From DATJGR01 sp963812255 (GTDB taxonomy: Bacteria > Pseudomonadota > Gammaproteobacteria > Pseudomonadales > Azotimanducaceae), in the NCBI GenBank assembly GCA_963812255.1, contig CAWEUM010000002.1:62001-126000 (forward strand): a stretch of 64,000 bases of DNA. Reading direction: 5' to 3'. Shown here piece after piece: positions 37,336 through 45,796 of the stretch; position 1 is the stretch's first letter, and each line of letters opens with the position of its first letter. Below the pieces are notes generated by a model that was given only the letters and a program-made list of their open reading frames with translations, had not been told where the DNA came from and did no database searches. A program made the position numbers and the translations under genes.

Positions 37336-37836
37336 TGGCGATCCAATGCCCTCGGCTGCCTGGTGCTGGACGTGAACCTGCCGGGACTCGACGGACTCGC
37401 GCTGCAGGAACGTCTGCGCGATGCCGGGCAGGCGCTGCCGATCGTGTTCCTGACCGGGCACGGCGACATTCCGATGTCGGTCAGGGCCATCAAGACCGGC
37501 GCCGCCGATTTTCTGACGAAGCCTGTGGCAGGCGAAGCGCTGACTGCGGCCATCCGGGCTGCCATCGATCAGCACATCGTTGCGCGCCGGAGTCACACCG
37601 ATACGGAAATTCTGCGGCGACGGCTCGAGCAATTGACTCCGCGGGAGCGCGAAGTGCTCGACGAGCTGATTGCAGGTAAGCTGAACAAACAGATCGCGTT
37701 CGATCTAGGCATTGTCGAGCAGACGGTCAAGTACCATCGCGGGCGGATCATGGCTCGCCTGCAGGCGAGGTCGTTAGCTGAATTGATGCACATCGTGGCT
37801 CGGGCAGGGCTCGGTCGGGAGGCGGGGTTTGACTAA
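37336..37836 (+). pseudogene. FixJ/LuxR-type response regulator, 5'-truncated and fused to the kinase remnant
   Basis: The frame continues directly from the kinase remnant (GRLMVEGWRSNALG) into the middle of a receiver: CLVLDVNLPGLDG (phospho-Asp), FLTGHGDIPMSV and DFLTKPV. The first 45-50 receiver residues, including the acidic pair and start codon, are missing. A complete LuxR helix-turn-helix follows, with LTPREREVLDELIAGKLNKQIA. The likeliest history is a deletion that removed the end of the kinase and the start of its neighbouring regulator gene, leaving an in-frame fusion. Confidence 0.8.
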
Positions 37837-37878
37837 AGGCCAGTATCCTGCCGCCCCCGTGACCGCTACCGTGGTGGC

Positions 37879-38240
37879 GTGAAGACCGTATATGTCGCAG
37901 TCGTCGACGAAGAGGCGCCGGTACGCACGGCGCTGCGCCGTTTGCTGCGCCTGGCCGGCTACAGCGTGGCCGAGTTCACATCGGGCGAGGTGTTCCTGGC
38001 GTCCCTCGATGAAAAGCAGCCCGGCTGCGTCCTGCTCGACGTGCACATGCCGGGACTCAACGGTTTCGATGTCTGCGAGCGAATGCGCAGGGCACACATC
38101 GACGTTCCGCGGGTGTTCATTACCGCCAGCGATGAGGCGATCTCGACCAGATGGCACAGCACAACGGTGGCCGTCTGCTGCGAAAGCCCTTCGCCGGCGA
38201 CGAATTGGTGGCCGCGGTCGAAGCAGCGCGGCGACACTAG
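37879..38240 (+). pseudogene. CheY-like receiver with frameshift
   Basis: GTG-started (37879), reading KTVYVAVVDEEAPVRTALRRLL, then CVLLDVHMPGLNGF (phospho-Asp) and VFITASDEA. At 38137-38138 the frame must shift (one base lost or two gained) to continue as DLDQMAQHNGGRLLRKPFAGDEL, with the conserved Lys, and stop at TAG 38238. Corrected, it is a stand-alone receiver of about 120 residues. Together with the kinase and FixJ-like gene it forms a three-gene signalling cassette in which every member is broken. Confidence 0.8.
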
Positions 38241-38248
38241 CCGCGGCG

Positions 38249-38485
38249 ATGTACGGCACGCGCGCCGAGCCATTACCCCTCAAGGCAGTCGTTGGATTGG
38301 TCGTATTGGTGGTACTCACGACCAGTAGCGGGCTGTTGCTGATCTCCGTGCTCGAGTACGCGCGCCCAAGCGGCGTGTCAAACAGTCCGCGCCGCCAACT
38401 AACGAGCATCGCACGGGGTCGGCGCGAAATGAAAATCCTACAAGGAATCGTCGCTCCACCGAGCGAATGTATCGGTGAGGTGTGA
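38249..38485 (+). CDS. Short hypothetical ORF with one membrane helix
   Basis: A 78-codon frame begins MYGTRAEPLPLK, 8 bp after the receiver stop. It contains one clear hydrophobic helix (about 13-35, AVVGLVVLVVLTT...) and a basic tail. It could be the N-terminal stub of another signalling protein lost in the same decay, a small membrane protein, or chance. No family recognised. Confidence 0.3.
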   Translation: MYGTRAEPLPLKAVVGLVVLVVLTTSSGLLLISVLEYARPSGVSNSPRRQLTSIARGRREMKILQGIVAPPSECIGEV

Positions 38486-38488
38486 TTC

Positions 38489-39121
38489 CTACCTGGCTAA
38501 CGAGACGGCGCGCAGTCGATCGAACGCGTCCGGAGGTTGCACTGCATTCAGGCGGGCGATGATCTGCTGCGCACACTCGCGCGGTTTGGCGCTGCCGGTA
38601 TCGACTTCGATGTCGTAGACGCATTGACGGTGAACCTGATCGAAGTGCGATGTTGCGGTGCCCGGAAAACGGCCCGGACGTCTGGCTTCCCGCGCGTTCA
38701 CCACGTCCATCGGACAGCGCACGCCGACGAACAACACTTCGAATCCCTTCAACGCCTTGACGTAGTCGAACAGGAATGCGGGTTCGAACATCAGGTCGTC
38801 GATGATCACGTTGTTGCCTTCGCGCGCGAACGCGGCCACCGCGCGGCGCATGCCGCGCAGCACCTGTTTGCCGAGATCGCCGAACCGCACCTCGGTGACG
38901 AGCTCGCTACCGCGCGCAATGGGTACTACGTTGAGTCCCCGCGCACCCGGCGTGCCCGGTGGCGAATTGAGCCCGCGATAACGTCCGCCGAGTCCATCGC
39001 GAAATTGATCGAGGGCAATGTGGTGCCACGGATCTGGCAACAGTTGCTGAAGCGTGATGGCGAGCGTCGTCTTGCCGGCGCTCGATGATCCATTCAACAG
39101 AATGATTCGACCCGATGGCAT
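38489..39121 (-). CDS. Chloramphenicol phosphotransferase-like P-loop kinase
   Basis: A 210-residue P-loop protein starting MPSGRIILLN, with Walker A GSSSAGKTT (11-19), a catalytic-type Asp in HIALDQFRDG (about 35-44), and VIIDDLMFEP (about 105-114). This matches the CPT family (3'-phosphotransferases of the chloramphenicol-kinase fold). Chromosomal members often have unknown physiological substrates, so resistance should not be assumed. The upstream extension of the frame (to 39451) lacks homology. Confidence 0.8.
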   Translation of the reverse strand: MPSGRIILLNGSSSAGKTTLAITLQQLLPDPWHHIALDQFRDGLGGRYRGLNSPPGTPGARGLNVVPIARGSELVTEVRFGDLGKQVLRGMRRAVAAFAREGNNVIIDDLMFEPAFLFDYVKALKGFEVLFVGVRCPMDVVNAREARRPGRFPGTATSHFDQVHRQCVYDIEVDTGSAKPRECAQQIIARLNAVQPPDAFDRLRAVSLAR

Positions 39122-39281
39122 ATTCGATCCTTGCGATAGCCGCGACATGGTATCGGCAGAACGACGGGTGCTCAAACGGCCGGGAGGGTCAGACCGATTC
39201 TGACCCTTGTCTCGTGGAGGCGCTGGTCGCGTCGTCGGGCGACTGAAGTACACTAGCGCGTTTTTTTCAGGAAGCCGCAGC

Positions 39282-40535
39282 ATGCAAGGGTCGTTGGGAA
39301 TCCTCGTTCTGCTCGGACTCGCATGGGCGCTCAGCGAAGACCGTCGTGAGGTGAGTGTGCGCGCAATCGTCGTCGGCCTCGCGCTGCAATTCGTGCTGGC
39401 CGTTGCGTTGCTGCGTTTTGCGCCGGTGCGCAACACGCTGCTACTCGCCAACCATCTCGTCTATGCCATCGAAGCGGCAACGCGGGCCGGGACGACGTTC
39501 GTGTTCGGCTTCCTGGGCGGCGGTGATCCGCCGTTCGACTTGACCAACGACGGCGCGATGTATGTATTCGCGTTTCGCATCCTGCCGCAGATCGTCGTGT
39601 TCAGTGTACTCGTCGCGCTTGCGTGGTATTGGCGCATCCTGCCGCTGGTGATCAATGCCTTTGCGTGGTTGCTCCGTCGCACGCTCGGCGTCGGCGGCGC
39701 CGTCGGGGTCGCCGCGGGCTCGAGTATGTTTCTCGGCATGGTCGAAGCGCCACTGGTGATTCGTGCCTATCTGAGAAATCTGTCGCGCTCGGAGCTTTTC
39801 ATCGTATTGACCGCCGGCATGTCGACGGTGGCCGGTTCCATTATGGTGCTATATGCAAACGTTCTGGGCCGCGTCATCGATGGTGCGCTCGGACACATTC
39901 TGATCGCGTCAGTGGTCAACGTGATTGGTGCGATCGTCGTAGCGCGCGTGATGATCCCGTCGACGCGGCACACACAGGGCGGCGATGTTGCGGATGCGTT
40001 GTCGTACGTCAGCGTGATGGATGCGATCACGCGCGGTACCACCGACGGACTGCGCCTCGCCGTCAACGTCGGCGCGATGCTGATCGTGCTCGTGAGCCTG
40101 ATCGCGCTGGTGAATGCGATCGTCGCGTCGCTAGTCGTCGGTGGCGAGTCGCTGACACTGCAGCGCGTGATGGGGTGGATGTTCGCGCCGATCGCGTGGT
40201 TGATCGGCATCCCCTGGGCCGAAGCAACTCGGGGCGGTGCGTTGCTCGGTACCAAGCTCGTGCTCAACGAACTCGTTGCCTACATCGAACTGGCGGCGAT
40301 CCCGGTGGCGGATCTGTCGGCGCACAGCCGAATCATTCTGACGTACGCATTGTGCGGATTCGCGAACTTCGGCAGCCTCGGTATTGCGTTGGGCGGCGTC
40401 GGCGCGTTGATGCCGGACCGCCGCGTCGAGTTGTTTCAACTCGCCCCGAGAGCATTGATCTCCGGAACGATCGTCAACTGTATGACCGGCGCCATTGTCG
40501 GCATCGTCTATCTGCCAGCGGGCCCAACGGGCTGA
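39282..40535 (+). CDS. Concentrative nucleoside transporter (NupC family)
   Basis: A 417-residue membrane protein of the CNT family. Family motifs include AAGSSMFLGMVEAPL (about 147-161), TAGMSTVAGS (about 179-188) and CGFANFGSLGIALGG (about 360-374), the last corresponding to the gate/core region. It imports nucleosides with H+ or Na+. The ATG at 39282 lies after a T-rich tract. The 3' end overlaps the convergent threonine aldolase gene by 28 bp. Confidence 0.9.
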   Translation: MQGSLGILVLLGLAWALSEDRREVSVRAIVVGLALQFVLAVALLRFAPVRNTLLLANHLVYAIEAATRAGTTFVFGFLGGGDPPFDLTNDGAMYVFAFRILPQIVVFSVLVALAWYWRILPLVINAFAWLLRRTLGVGGAVGVAAGSSMFLGMVEAPLVIRAYLRNLSRSELFIVLTAGMSTVAGSIMVLYANVLGRVIDGALGHILIASVVNVIGAIVVARVMIPSTRHTQGGDVADALSYVSVMDAITRGTTDGLRLAVNVGAMLIVLVSLIALVNAIVASLVVGGESLTLQRVMGWMFAPIAWLIGIPWAEATRGGALLGTKLVLNELVAYIELAAIPVADLSAHSRIILTYALCGFANFGSLGIALGGVGALMPDRRVELFQLAPRALISGTIVNCMTGAIVGIVYLPAGPTG

Positions 40536-41527
40536 TAATGGCGCGCCGCGTCGACGATACGCGCGAGGCCATCATCGTCTACATCGAGATGCATCACCCA
40601 GCGTGGCCCGCGAATGCGGATGTTGGATCCCTCCAGATGCTTCGACAGATGGCTCAGCTCGCGTGCACCGAGCTCGACGAACAGCATGTTGGTGGCGCTG
40701 CGAACGCGTCCGGAAAATGCGTCCATTTCGCCCAGCGTTGCTGCGAGCTCGGCCGCTCGGCGATGATCTTGTACCAGTCGGTCGACGTGCTCGTTCAACG
40801 CATGGATGCCGGCGGCTGCGATCACGCCGGCTTGACGCATCCCACCGCCGAGCATTTTGCGCCAGCGCCGCGCGCGATGAACGAAGTCTGAGCTGCCGCA
40901 CAATACCGAGCCCGCCGGTGCGCCCAGGCCTTTCGACAGGCAGACCGAGACGCTGTCGCACTCCGGCGTCAGGCGCGTGATTGGGACGTCTTGCGCGACC
41001 GCCGCATTGAAAAGACGCGCGCCGTCGAGGTGCAGCGACAGGCCATGGCGATCACACAGGGCACGCAGGCGCGGCAGATAGTCGATCGGCAGCGGCAGGC
41101 CCGCCAGCGTGTTCTCGAGGCACACCAGGCGGGTACGCGCAAAGTGGAAGTCGTCAGGCTTAATCGATTCCTCGATCAGGTCGAGATTAATAGTCCCATC
41201 CGGTTGAAATGGCAGGGGTTGCGGCTGAATTCCACCGAGCACCGCTCCGCCGCCGCCCTCGTATTTGTAGGTGTGTGACTGCTGTCCGGCGATGTACTCC
41301 TCGCCGCGATCGCAATGGGTCAGCAACGCCAGCAGGTTCGACATCGTGCCGGTCGGTACGAACAGCGCAGCAGCAAAGCCCAACCGCTCCGCCGCCAGCG
41401 CCTCGAGCGCGTTGACGGTCGGATCCTCGCCGTACACGTCGTCGCCGAGTTCGGCGCGCATCATCGCGTCGCGCATCGCAGCGGTCGGTTGGGTAACGGT
41501 ATCGGAGCGCAGGTCAATCCACTTCAT
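40508..41527 (-). CDS. ltaE: Low-specificity L-threonine aldolase
   Basis: A 339-residue PLP enzyme. It shows DLRSDTVTQPT (5-15), GDDVYGEDPTVN (28-39), the PLP-contacting HLDGARL (166-172) and the Schiff-base Lys199 in CLSKGLGAP. It cleaves threonine/allo-threonine to glycine and acetaldehyde. It is the last of a probable minus-strand operon (SMP-30 protein, alpha/beta hydrolase, threonine aldolase) with 21-28 bp gaps. Confidence 0.9.
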   Translation of the reverse strand: MKWIDLRSDTVTQPTAAMRDAMMRAELGDDVYGEDPTVNALEALAAERLGFAAALFVPTGTMSNLLALLTHCDRGEEYIAGQQSHTYKYEGGGGAVLGGIQPQPLPFQPDGTINLDLIEESIKPDDFHFARTRLVCLENTLAGLPLPIDYLPRLRALCDRHGLSLHLDGARLFNAAVAQDVPITRLTPECDSVSVCLSKGLGAPAGSVLCGSSDFVHRARRWRKMLGGGMRQAGVIAAAGIHALNEHVDRLVQDHRRAAELAATLGEMDAFSGRVRSATNMLFVELGARELSHLSKHLEGSNIRIRGPRWVMHLDVDDDGLARIVDAARHYQPVGPAGR

Positions 41528-41548
41528 TTGCTTCGGCGTCGCTGATGT

Positions 41549-42304
41549 TCAAAGTTGCTCGAGGAACCGCGTGACCGCCGCGTTGAATTCGCGCGGCCGG
41601 TCGATGTTGGACGCGTGGCCGGCGCCTTCGATCACGACGCGCGCGGCGCCGGGGATCTTGCCGGCCATGTAGTCGGTTGCCGCAAGAAACGGTTGGTCGA
41701 GTGCGCCGACGAGAACCAGCGTTGGCACCCGAATCGAGGGAAGGCTCGCCATCACCCGACCGTCGGTCTGGGCGAGCATGCCGCGTGCCGCATGGGCAAG
41801 GCCCTGTGCGGATCGATGCCGACTCACGCTCACTTCGCCGCTGGTGCCGAGCGCTGCCAAACCGTTCGTTTCCAGATCCGTAGCGCGCTGCTCCGCAACG
41901 CGATTCCATCCCTCACGACCTGAATCGCTGCGGAACCCTGGCCCGGTGTCGAACAGCATCAATGCGTCGACGCGATTGGAATATGCCACGTTGAACGACA
42001 ACGACATGTAGCCCCCCAGCGACAGGCCCCCGATTACCGCCGTCGGCGCATCTACCGCATCCAACAGGTCAGCCATGTCGCGCGTCGTCAATGCTTCGGA
42101 ATAGTCAATCGGATCGGTGGGGCTGTCGCTGTTTCCGTGGCCGCGCATATCCCAGAGAATCAGCTTGTGCGAGGCGCTCAGCGCATCGATCTGAGGCGCC
42201 CACATCGCAGACGTGGCGCTGTAGCCATGGCTGAGCAGCACCGCATCGCCGCGGCCATGTACTTCGTAGTAGATGCGGACGCCGTCGCGATCCAGATATG
42301 CCAT
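41549..42304 (-). CDS. Alpha/beta hydrolase
   Basis: A 251-residue alpha/beta hydrolase with LLSHGYSATSAMW (about 23-35), the oxyanion region WDMRGHGNSD, nucleophile elbow GLSLGG (about 93-98), acid in VGALDQPF and His in EGAGHASN. Similar to 3-oxoadipate enol-lactonase-like hydrolases. The gluconolactonase-type gene 28 bp upstream suggests shared work on lactones, but this is inference. Confidence 0.85.
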   Translation of the reverse strand: MAYLDRDGVRIYYEVHGRGDAVLLSHGYSATSAMWAPQIDALSASHKLILWDMRGHGNSDSPTDPIDYSEALTTRDMADLLDAVDAPTAVIGGLSLGGYMSLSFNVAYSNRVDALMLFDTGPGFRSDSGREGWNRVAEQRATDLETNGLAALGTSGEVSVSRHRSAQGLAHAARGMLAQTDGRVMASLPSIRVPTLVLVGALDQPFLAATDYMAGKIPGAARVVIEGAGHASNIDRPREFNAAVTRFLEQL

Positions 42305-42332
42305 GTCGATCTCCTTGTACCCCTTAGCGGTT

Positions 42333-43229
42333 TCAATGGTTCAGAAAGTTCAGCGGCAAGCCAGGACTCTCCCAGTCCATCACCAGCAGTTCCCCGAGCG
42401 ATGATGCAGTGATGTAGGCAGTCCTCAAATCGGCGCCGCCAAAGCAGATATTGGTCGTCAGCAAATCGTGTACCGGCACGAAGCGGGGTTCGGAACCGCC
42501 GGGCGATAAAACCGATATACCGCCGTTGATCAATGTCGCCACGCACACGTTGCCCGCGGCGTCGACGGCAAGCGAGTCGTACATGTAAAAGCCCGTGATG
42601 CCCTGCAACAGACGGCGTTCGCCGACCTTACCCGGCGCGGTGATCTTGTACGCCCACAGGCGTCCCGGCATGGTTTCTGCGACATAGAGCTCGTCCTCAT
42701 CGCGCGACAAGCCGATTCCGTTGGGGCCTTCGAGCGGAAAGATCGCTTCGCTGATCCGGCTACCATCAGGCCGCGCATAGAACACACCGGTGCGGTCGCG
42801 GTCGCGCGGGCGGGTTTTACCGTGATCGGTAAACCAGAATCCCCCGCCGCGATCGAAGACGATGTCGTTGGGCCCGCGCAGACGTCTGCCGTCGCAGGAT
42901 TCGTACACCGTTTCGAACCTTCCCGTTGTCAGATCCACGCGCTGGATGCTGCCGCCGGTGTAGTCGTCGGGTTGCTCCCCCGGATACAACCGGCCGTCGC
43001 GCTCGGTCCAATTGAAGCCGCCGTTGTTGCAGACATAGCACTTGCCGTCGGGTCCGATCGCCGCACCGTTCGGTCCACCCCCAAGCTCGGCAATCACCTC
43101 AACGGAGCCGTTAGCGGTCACCTTCGACAACGTGCTGCGGGCGATTTCGACGAGCACGACCGAGCCATCCGGCATTGCGATGGGACCTTCCGGAAATCGC
43201 AGACCTCTCGCAACGATACGGGCGCTCAT
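42333..43229 (-). CDS. SMP-30/gluconolactonase-family protein
   Basis: A 298-residue six-bladed propeller. Metal-site residues appear in GLRFPEGPI (Glu about 14), RGPNDIVFD and YDSLAVDAAGN. The family hydrolyses sugar or other lactones with a divalent metal. It heads the operon that includes the hydrolase and threonine aldolase and is divergent from the dipeptidase gene (48-bp gap). Confidence 0.85.
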   Translation of the reverse strand: MSARIVARGLRFPEGPIAMPDGSVVLVEIARSTLSKVTANGSVEVIAELGGGPNGAAIGPDGKCYVCNNGGFNWTERDGRLYPGEQPDDYTGGSIQRVDLTTGRFETVYESCDGRRLRGPNDIVFDRGGGFWFTDHGKTRPRDRDRTGVFYARPDGSRISEAIFPLEGPNGIGLSRDEDELYVAETMPGRLWAYKITAPGKVGERRLLQGITGFYMYDSLAVDAAGNVCVATLINGGISVLSPGGSEPRFVPVHDLLTTNICFGGADLRTAYITASSLGELLVMDWESPGLPLNFLNH

Positions 43230-43277
43230 GGTGCATTCCTGGCTGTATGACGGGTGGAGATGATAAGTTCGTGATCG

Positions 43278-44525
43278 ATGTTAACCCGGATGATCTTTAT
43301 GCGCCGCATGCGCCACACCGTACTGTTCGTCGTCGTTGCGCTCGCTGCTTGCGCGACACGGCCCGTCGATTTCCAGCAGCGCGCCACTCGGATCGCGCAC
43401 GATGCAGTGATCGTCGACACACACATCGACGTGCCTATTCACGTCGAAATGACCGGAGATGACGTGACCCACGCGGCTTCGACCGGCGACTTCGATTATC
43501 CACGAGCACAGGCCGGGGGCCTCGATGTGCCGTTCATGTCGATCTTCATTCCGGCCAGTGTCGACGAGGCGGGTGGTGGACGCGCATTTGCGGACAAACT
43601 CATCGACCAGGTCGACGACATGGCCAAGCGCGCGCCGAACGAATTCGCACTGGCCACATGCGTCGCCGATGTTCGACACAACGTCGCCGCAGGTCTGATC
43701 TCGCTACCGATGGGCATGGAGAACGGCGGGCCGATGGGCTCCGGCGACGATGCGCCCGAGCATTTCTTCGAACGCGGGATTCGCTATGTCACGCTTGCGC
43801 ATGCCAAATCCAATGCGTTTGCCGATTCATCGTACGACGACAACGAGCGATGGCAGGGACTGTCGCCTCGCGGCAAAACGCTGGTGGCGCGTTTGAATGA
43901 ACTGGGCATCATGATCGACGTATCGCACATTTCCGATCGGGCATTCTGGCAGGTGCTGGAGGTCTCGAACGCCCCAGTCATTGCGTCGCATTCGTCGGCG
44001 CGATTTTTCACGCCCGGTTTCCGGCGCAACATGAGCGACGAAATGATCAAAGCACTTGCAGCTCACGGCGGCGTTGTGCAGGTGAATTTCGGCAGTGCCT
44101 TCGACACGGCGAAGGCGCGTTCGTGGGCAGATGCATACGATGAAGCCGCGAAGCGCAATCAGGCGGCGCAAAACGTCGAGCCGAATTCGGATGCGGCGAA
44201 GGCATTTGCCAAGTCTTATGCCGTGGAGCATCCGTTCCCGTACGCACACGTTGACGACGTCGTCGATCACATCGACCACATCGCCAAGCTGGTGGGCGTC
44301 GAGCACGTTGGTATCGGCTCTGATTTCGACGGCGTCGGCGACACGCTACCGGTCGCATTGAAGGATGTTTCGATGTACCCGAATCTGATCGCTGGCCTGT
44401 TGCAGCGCGGATACACCGACAGGCAGATTCGTTTGATTCTTGGCGAAAACCTGCTCCGTGTCTGGACGCAGATCGAAGAGGGCGTGCGGCAAGGTGGCGG
44501 CCAAGTGCGCTGCGAAAGCCGCTAG
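43278..44525 (+). CDS. M19 membrane dipeptidase, lipoprotein
   Basis: A 415-residue renal-dipeptidase family enzyme. After a lipobox-like LAAC (Cys about 24) it shows the zinc ligands in DTHIDVP (His-x-Asp), the bridging Glu in SLPMGMENGG, ASHSSAR and GIGSDFDGVG. It hydrolyses dipeptides, often with D-residues, in the periplasm. Several ATG codons lie close together (43278, 43290, 43299, 43308); 43299 would give the most typical signal peptide (MRRMRHTVLFVVVALAAC). Confidence 0.87.
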   Translation: MLTRMIFMRRMRHTVLFVVVALAACATRPVDFQQRATRIAHDAVIVDTHIDVPIHVEMTGDDVTHAASTGDFDYPRAQAGGLDVPFMSIFIPASVDEAGGGRAFADKLIDQVDDMAKRAPNEFALATCVADVRHNVAAGLISLPMGMENGGPMGSGDDAPEHFFERGIRYVTLAHAKSNAFADSSYDDNERWQGLSPRGKTLVARLNELGIMIDVSHISDRAFWQVLEVSNAPVIASHSSARFFTPGFRRNMSDEMIKALAAHGGVVQVNFGSAFDTAKARSWADAYDEAAKRNQAAQNVEPNSDAAKAFAKSYAVEHPFPYAHVDDVVDHIDHIAKLVGVEHVGIGSDFDGVGDTLPVALKDVSMYPNLIAGLLQRGYTDRQIRLILGENLLRVWTQIEEGVRQGGGQVRCESR

Positions 44526-44699
44526 CCAGTTCGGCCGTTCATCGACCCTTATGCACAGGAGGCTTGCATCATGCGTTCGATTACATTAACGAACATCGCT
44601 TTGATAAAGAGCTCTTAACTCTTTGAAACATATAATCTAATTCGACCCTATTAGTCACTTTGAGATGACCGAGCCGGCGCATTTGTCGGACGCGGCGAT
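44526..44699. other. AT-rich intergenic region
   Basis: This gap between the convergent dipeptidase and hemF genes is much richer in A and T than the rest of the window. It holds the 15-codon ORF, a short inverted repeat (AAAGAG...CTCTTT, 44606-44624) and an isolated TATAAT (44631-44636) with no clear -35 partner. Confidence 0.5.
44571..44618 (+). other. 15-codon ORF behind a perfect Shine-Dalgarno
   Basis: AGGAGG at 44557-44562 lies 8 nt before an ATG that opens MRSITLTNIALIKSS and a TAA. The surrounding DNA is AT-rich. It may be the stump of a lost gene or a genuine leader peptide. No downstream plus-strand gene follows. Confidence 0.3.
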
Positions 44700-45638
44700 T
44701 TAATCCCCAGACTTATCCACAAGCGGTGGGCCGCCAACCCACCATTTCGGCGGCAAAAAGCGTTCGTACAGTTCTGCTTCAGGCGTGCCCGTGTCCGGGC
44801 GATAGTCGTACCGCCAGGATGCCAACGGCGGCAACGAGGCGAGCACCGATTCGACGCGCCGCCCCGACTGCAATCCGTACTGCGTGCCGCGGTCGATCGC
44901 CAGGTTGAACTCGGCGTAGCGCCCCCGCCGATACAACTGAAACGCGCGCTGACGATCACCATATGGCGTACGCGCTCGGCGTTCGAATATCGGGACATAA
45001 GCAGCCAGGAAATGGTCGCCAACCGATTGAACGAAGGCGAAGCTTTGGGCAAATCCGCCGCGCGTCCAATCATCGAAGAAGATGCCGCCGATGCCACGAG
45101 GCTCGTTACGATGCGGCAGATGGAAATACGCATCGCACACCTGCTTCAGTTCGGGGTAGACCGCCGCGCCAAATGGCGCGCATGCATTCAGCGCCTGCTG
45201 ATGCCAGTGCACGCAATCTTCGTCAAAGCCGTAGTACGGGGTCAGATCGAAGCCGCCCCCGAAATACCACACCGGTGAAGGTGCGGCGACAATGAAGAAA
45301 CGCAGATTCATATGCGTCGTCGGGACATATGGATTGCGAGGATGGACGATCAACGAGATCGCGACCGCCTGAAACCCCAGCCCCGCCAACTCAGGGTTGC
45401 GCGCGGTTGCCGCGCCCGGCAACGACGTACCGATGCTGTGGGTGAATTGCACCGCGGCCTTTTCGATGTGTGCGCCTTCTTCGAGCACTCGGGGGCGGGA
45501 CAAGCCCCCCTCGGCGGATGCGACTTCGTCGCCGCGAAACCGGCCCATCGCATCGAGTTGTTCCAAGCGCGCGCAGATCGAGTCCTGCAACCCCGTGAAG
45601 TAGTCGCGAACCGCGCTGATGTTCGGCGCGTCTTTCAT
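44700..45638 (-). CDS. hemF: Oxygen-dependent coproporphyrinogen III oxidase
   Basis: A 312-residue HemF. It starts MKDAPNISAV, aligned with the usual N-terminus; an in-frame GTG lies 27 bp upstream. Signature segments include NPYVPTTHMNLRFF, WYFGGGFDLTPYY, HRNEPRGIGGIFFDD and GRYAEFNLAIDRGTQYGL. It decarboxylates two propionates to vinyl groups using O2 in haem synthesis, which fits a respiring organism with many haem proteins. Confidence 0.95.
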   Translation of the reverse strand: MKDAPNISAVRDYFTGLQDSICARLEQLDAMGRFRGDEVASAEGGLSRPRVLEEGAHIEKAAVQFTHSIGTSLPGAATARNPELAGLGFQAVAISLIVHPRNPYVPTTHMNLRFFIVAAPSPVWYFGGGFDLTPYYGFDEDCVHWHQQALNACAPFGAAVYPELKQVCDAYFHLPHRNEPRGIGGIFFDDWTRGGFAQSFAFVQSVGDHFLAAYVPIFERRARTPYGDRQRAFQLYRRGRYAEFNLAIDRGTQYGLQSGRRVESVLASLPPLASWRYDYRPDTGTPEAELYERFLPPKWWVGGPPLVDKSGD

Positions 45639-45796
45639 ATCAAGCTCGCCTGCGAGCCGAGCCACCGTGAGTGGATTCGTTCTACAGGCATGTCGTCACC
45701 GTCAGCACCGGATGATCGGGCATTATGCCGTGGTTGTCCTCGCGTCAGCGCTCCGCCGGGTTAGAATCCGCGCCTCTGATCGGGAGGGGTATTCAC

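Noticed and set aside
38489..39121. Calling the CPT-like kinase an antibiotic resistance gene
   Set aside because: The P-loop family includes many chromosomal members of unknown substrate and nothing in the context points to resistance.
44631..44636. TATAAT as a real promoter
   Set aside because: The nearest -35-like hexamer (TTGATA at 44601) is 24 bp away, and no plus-strand gene follows.
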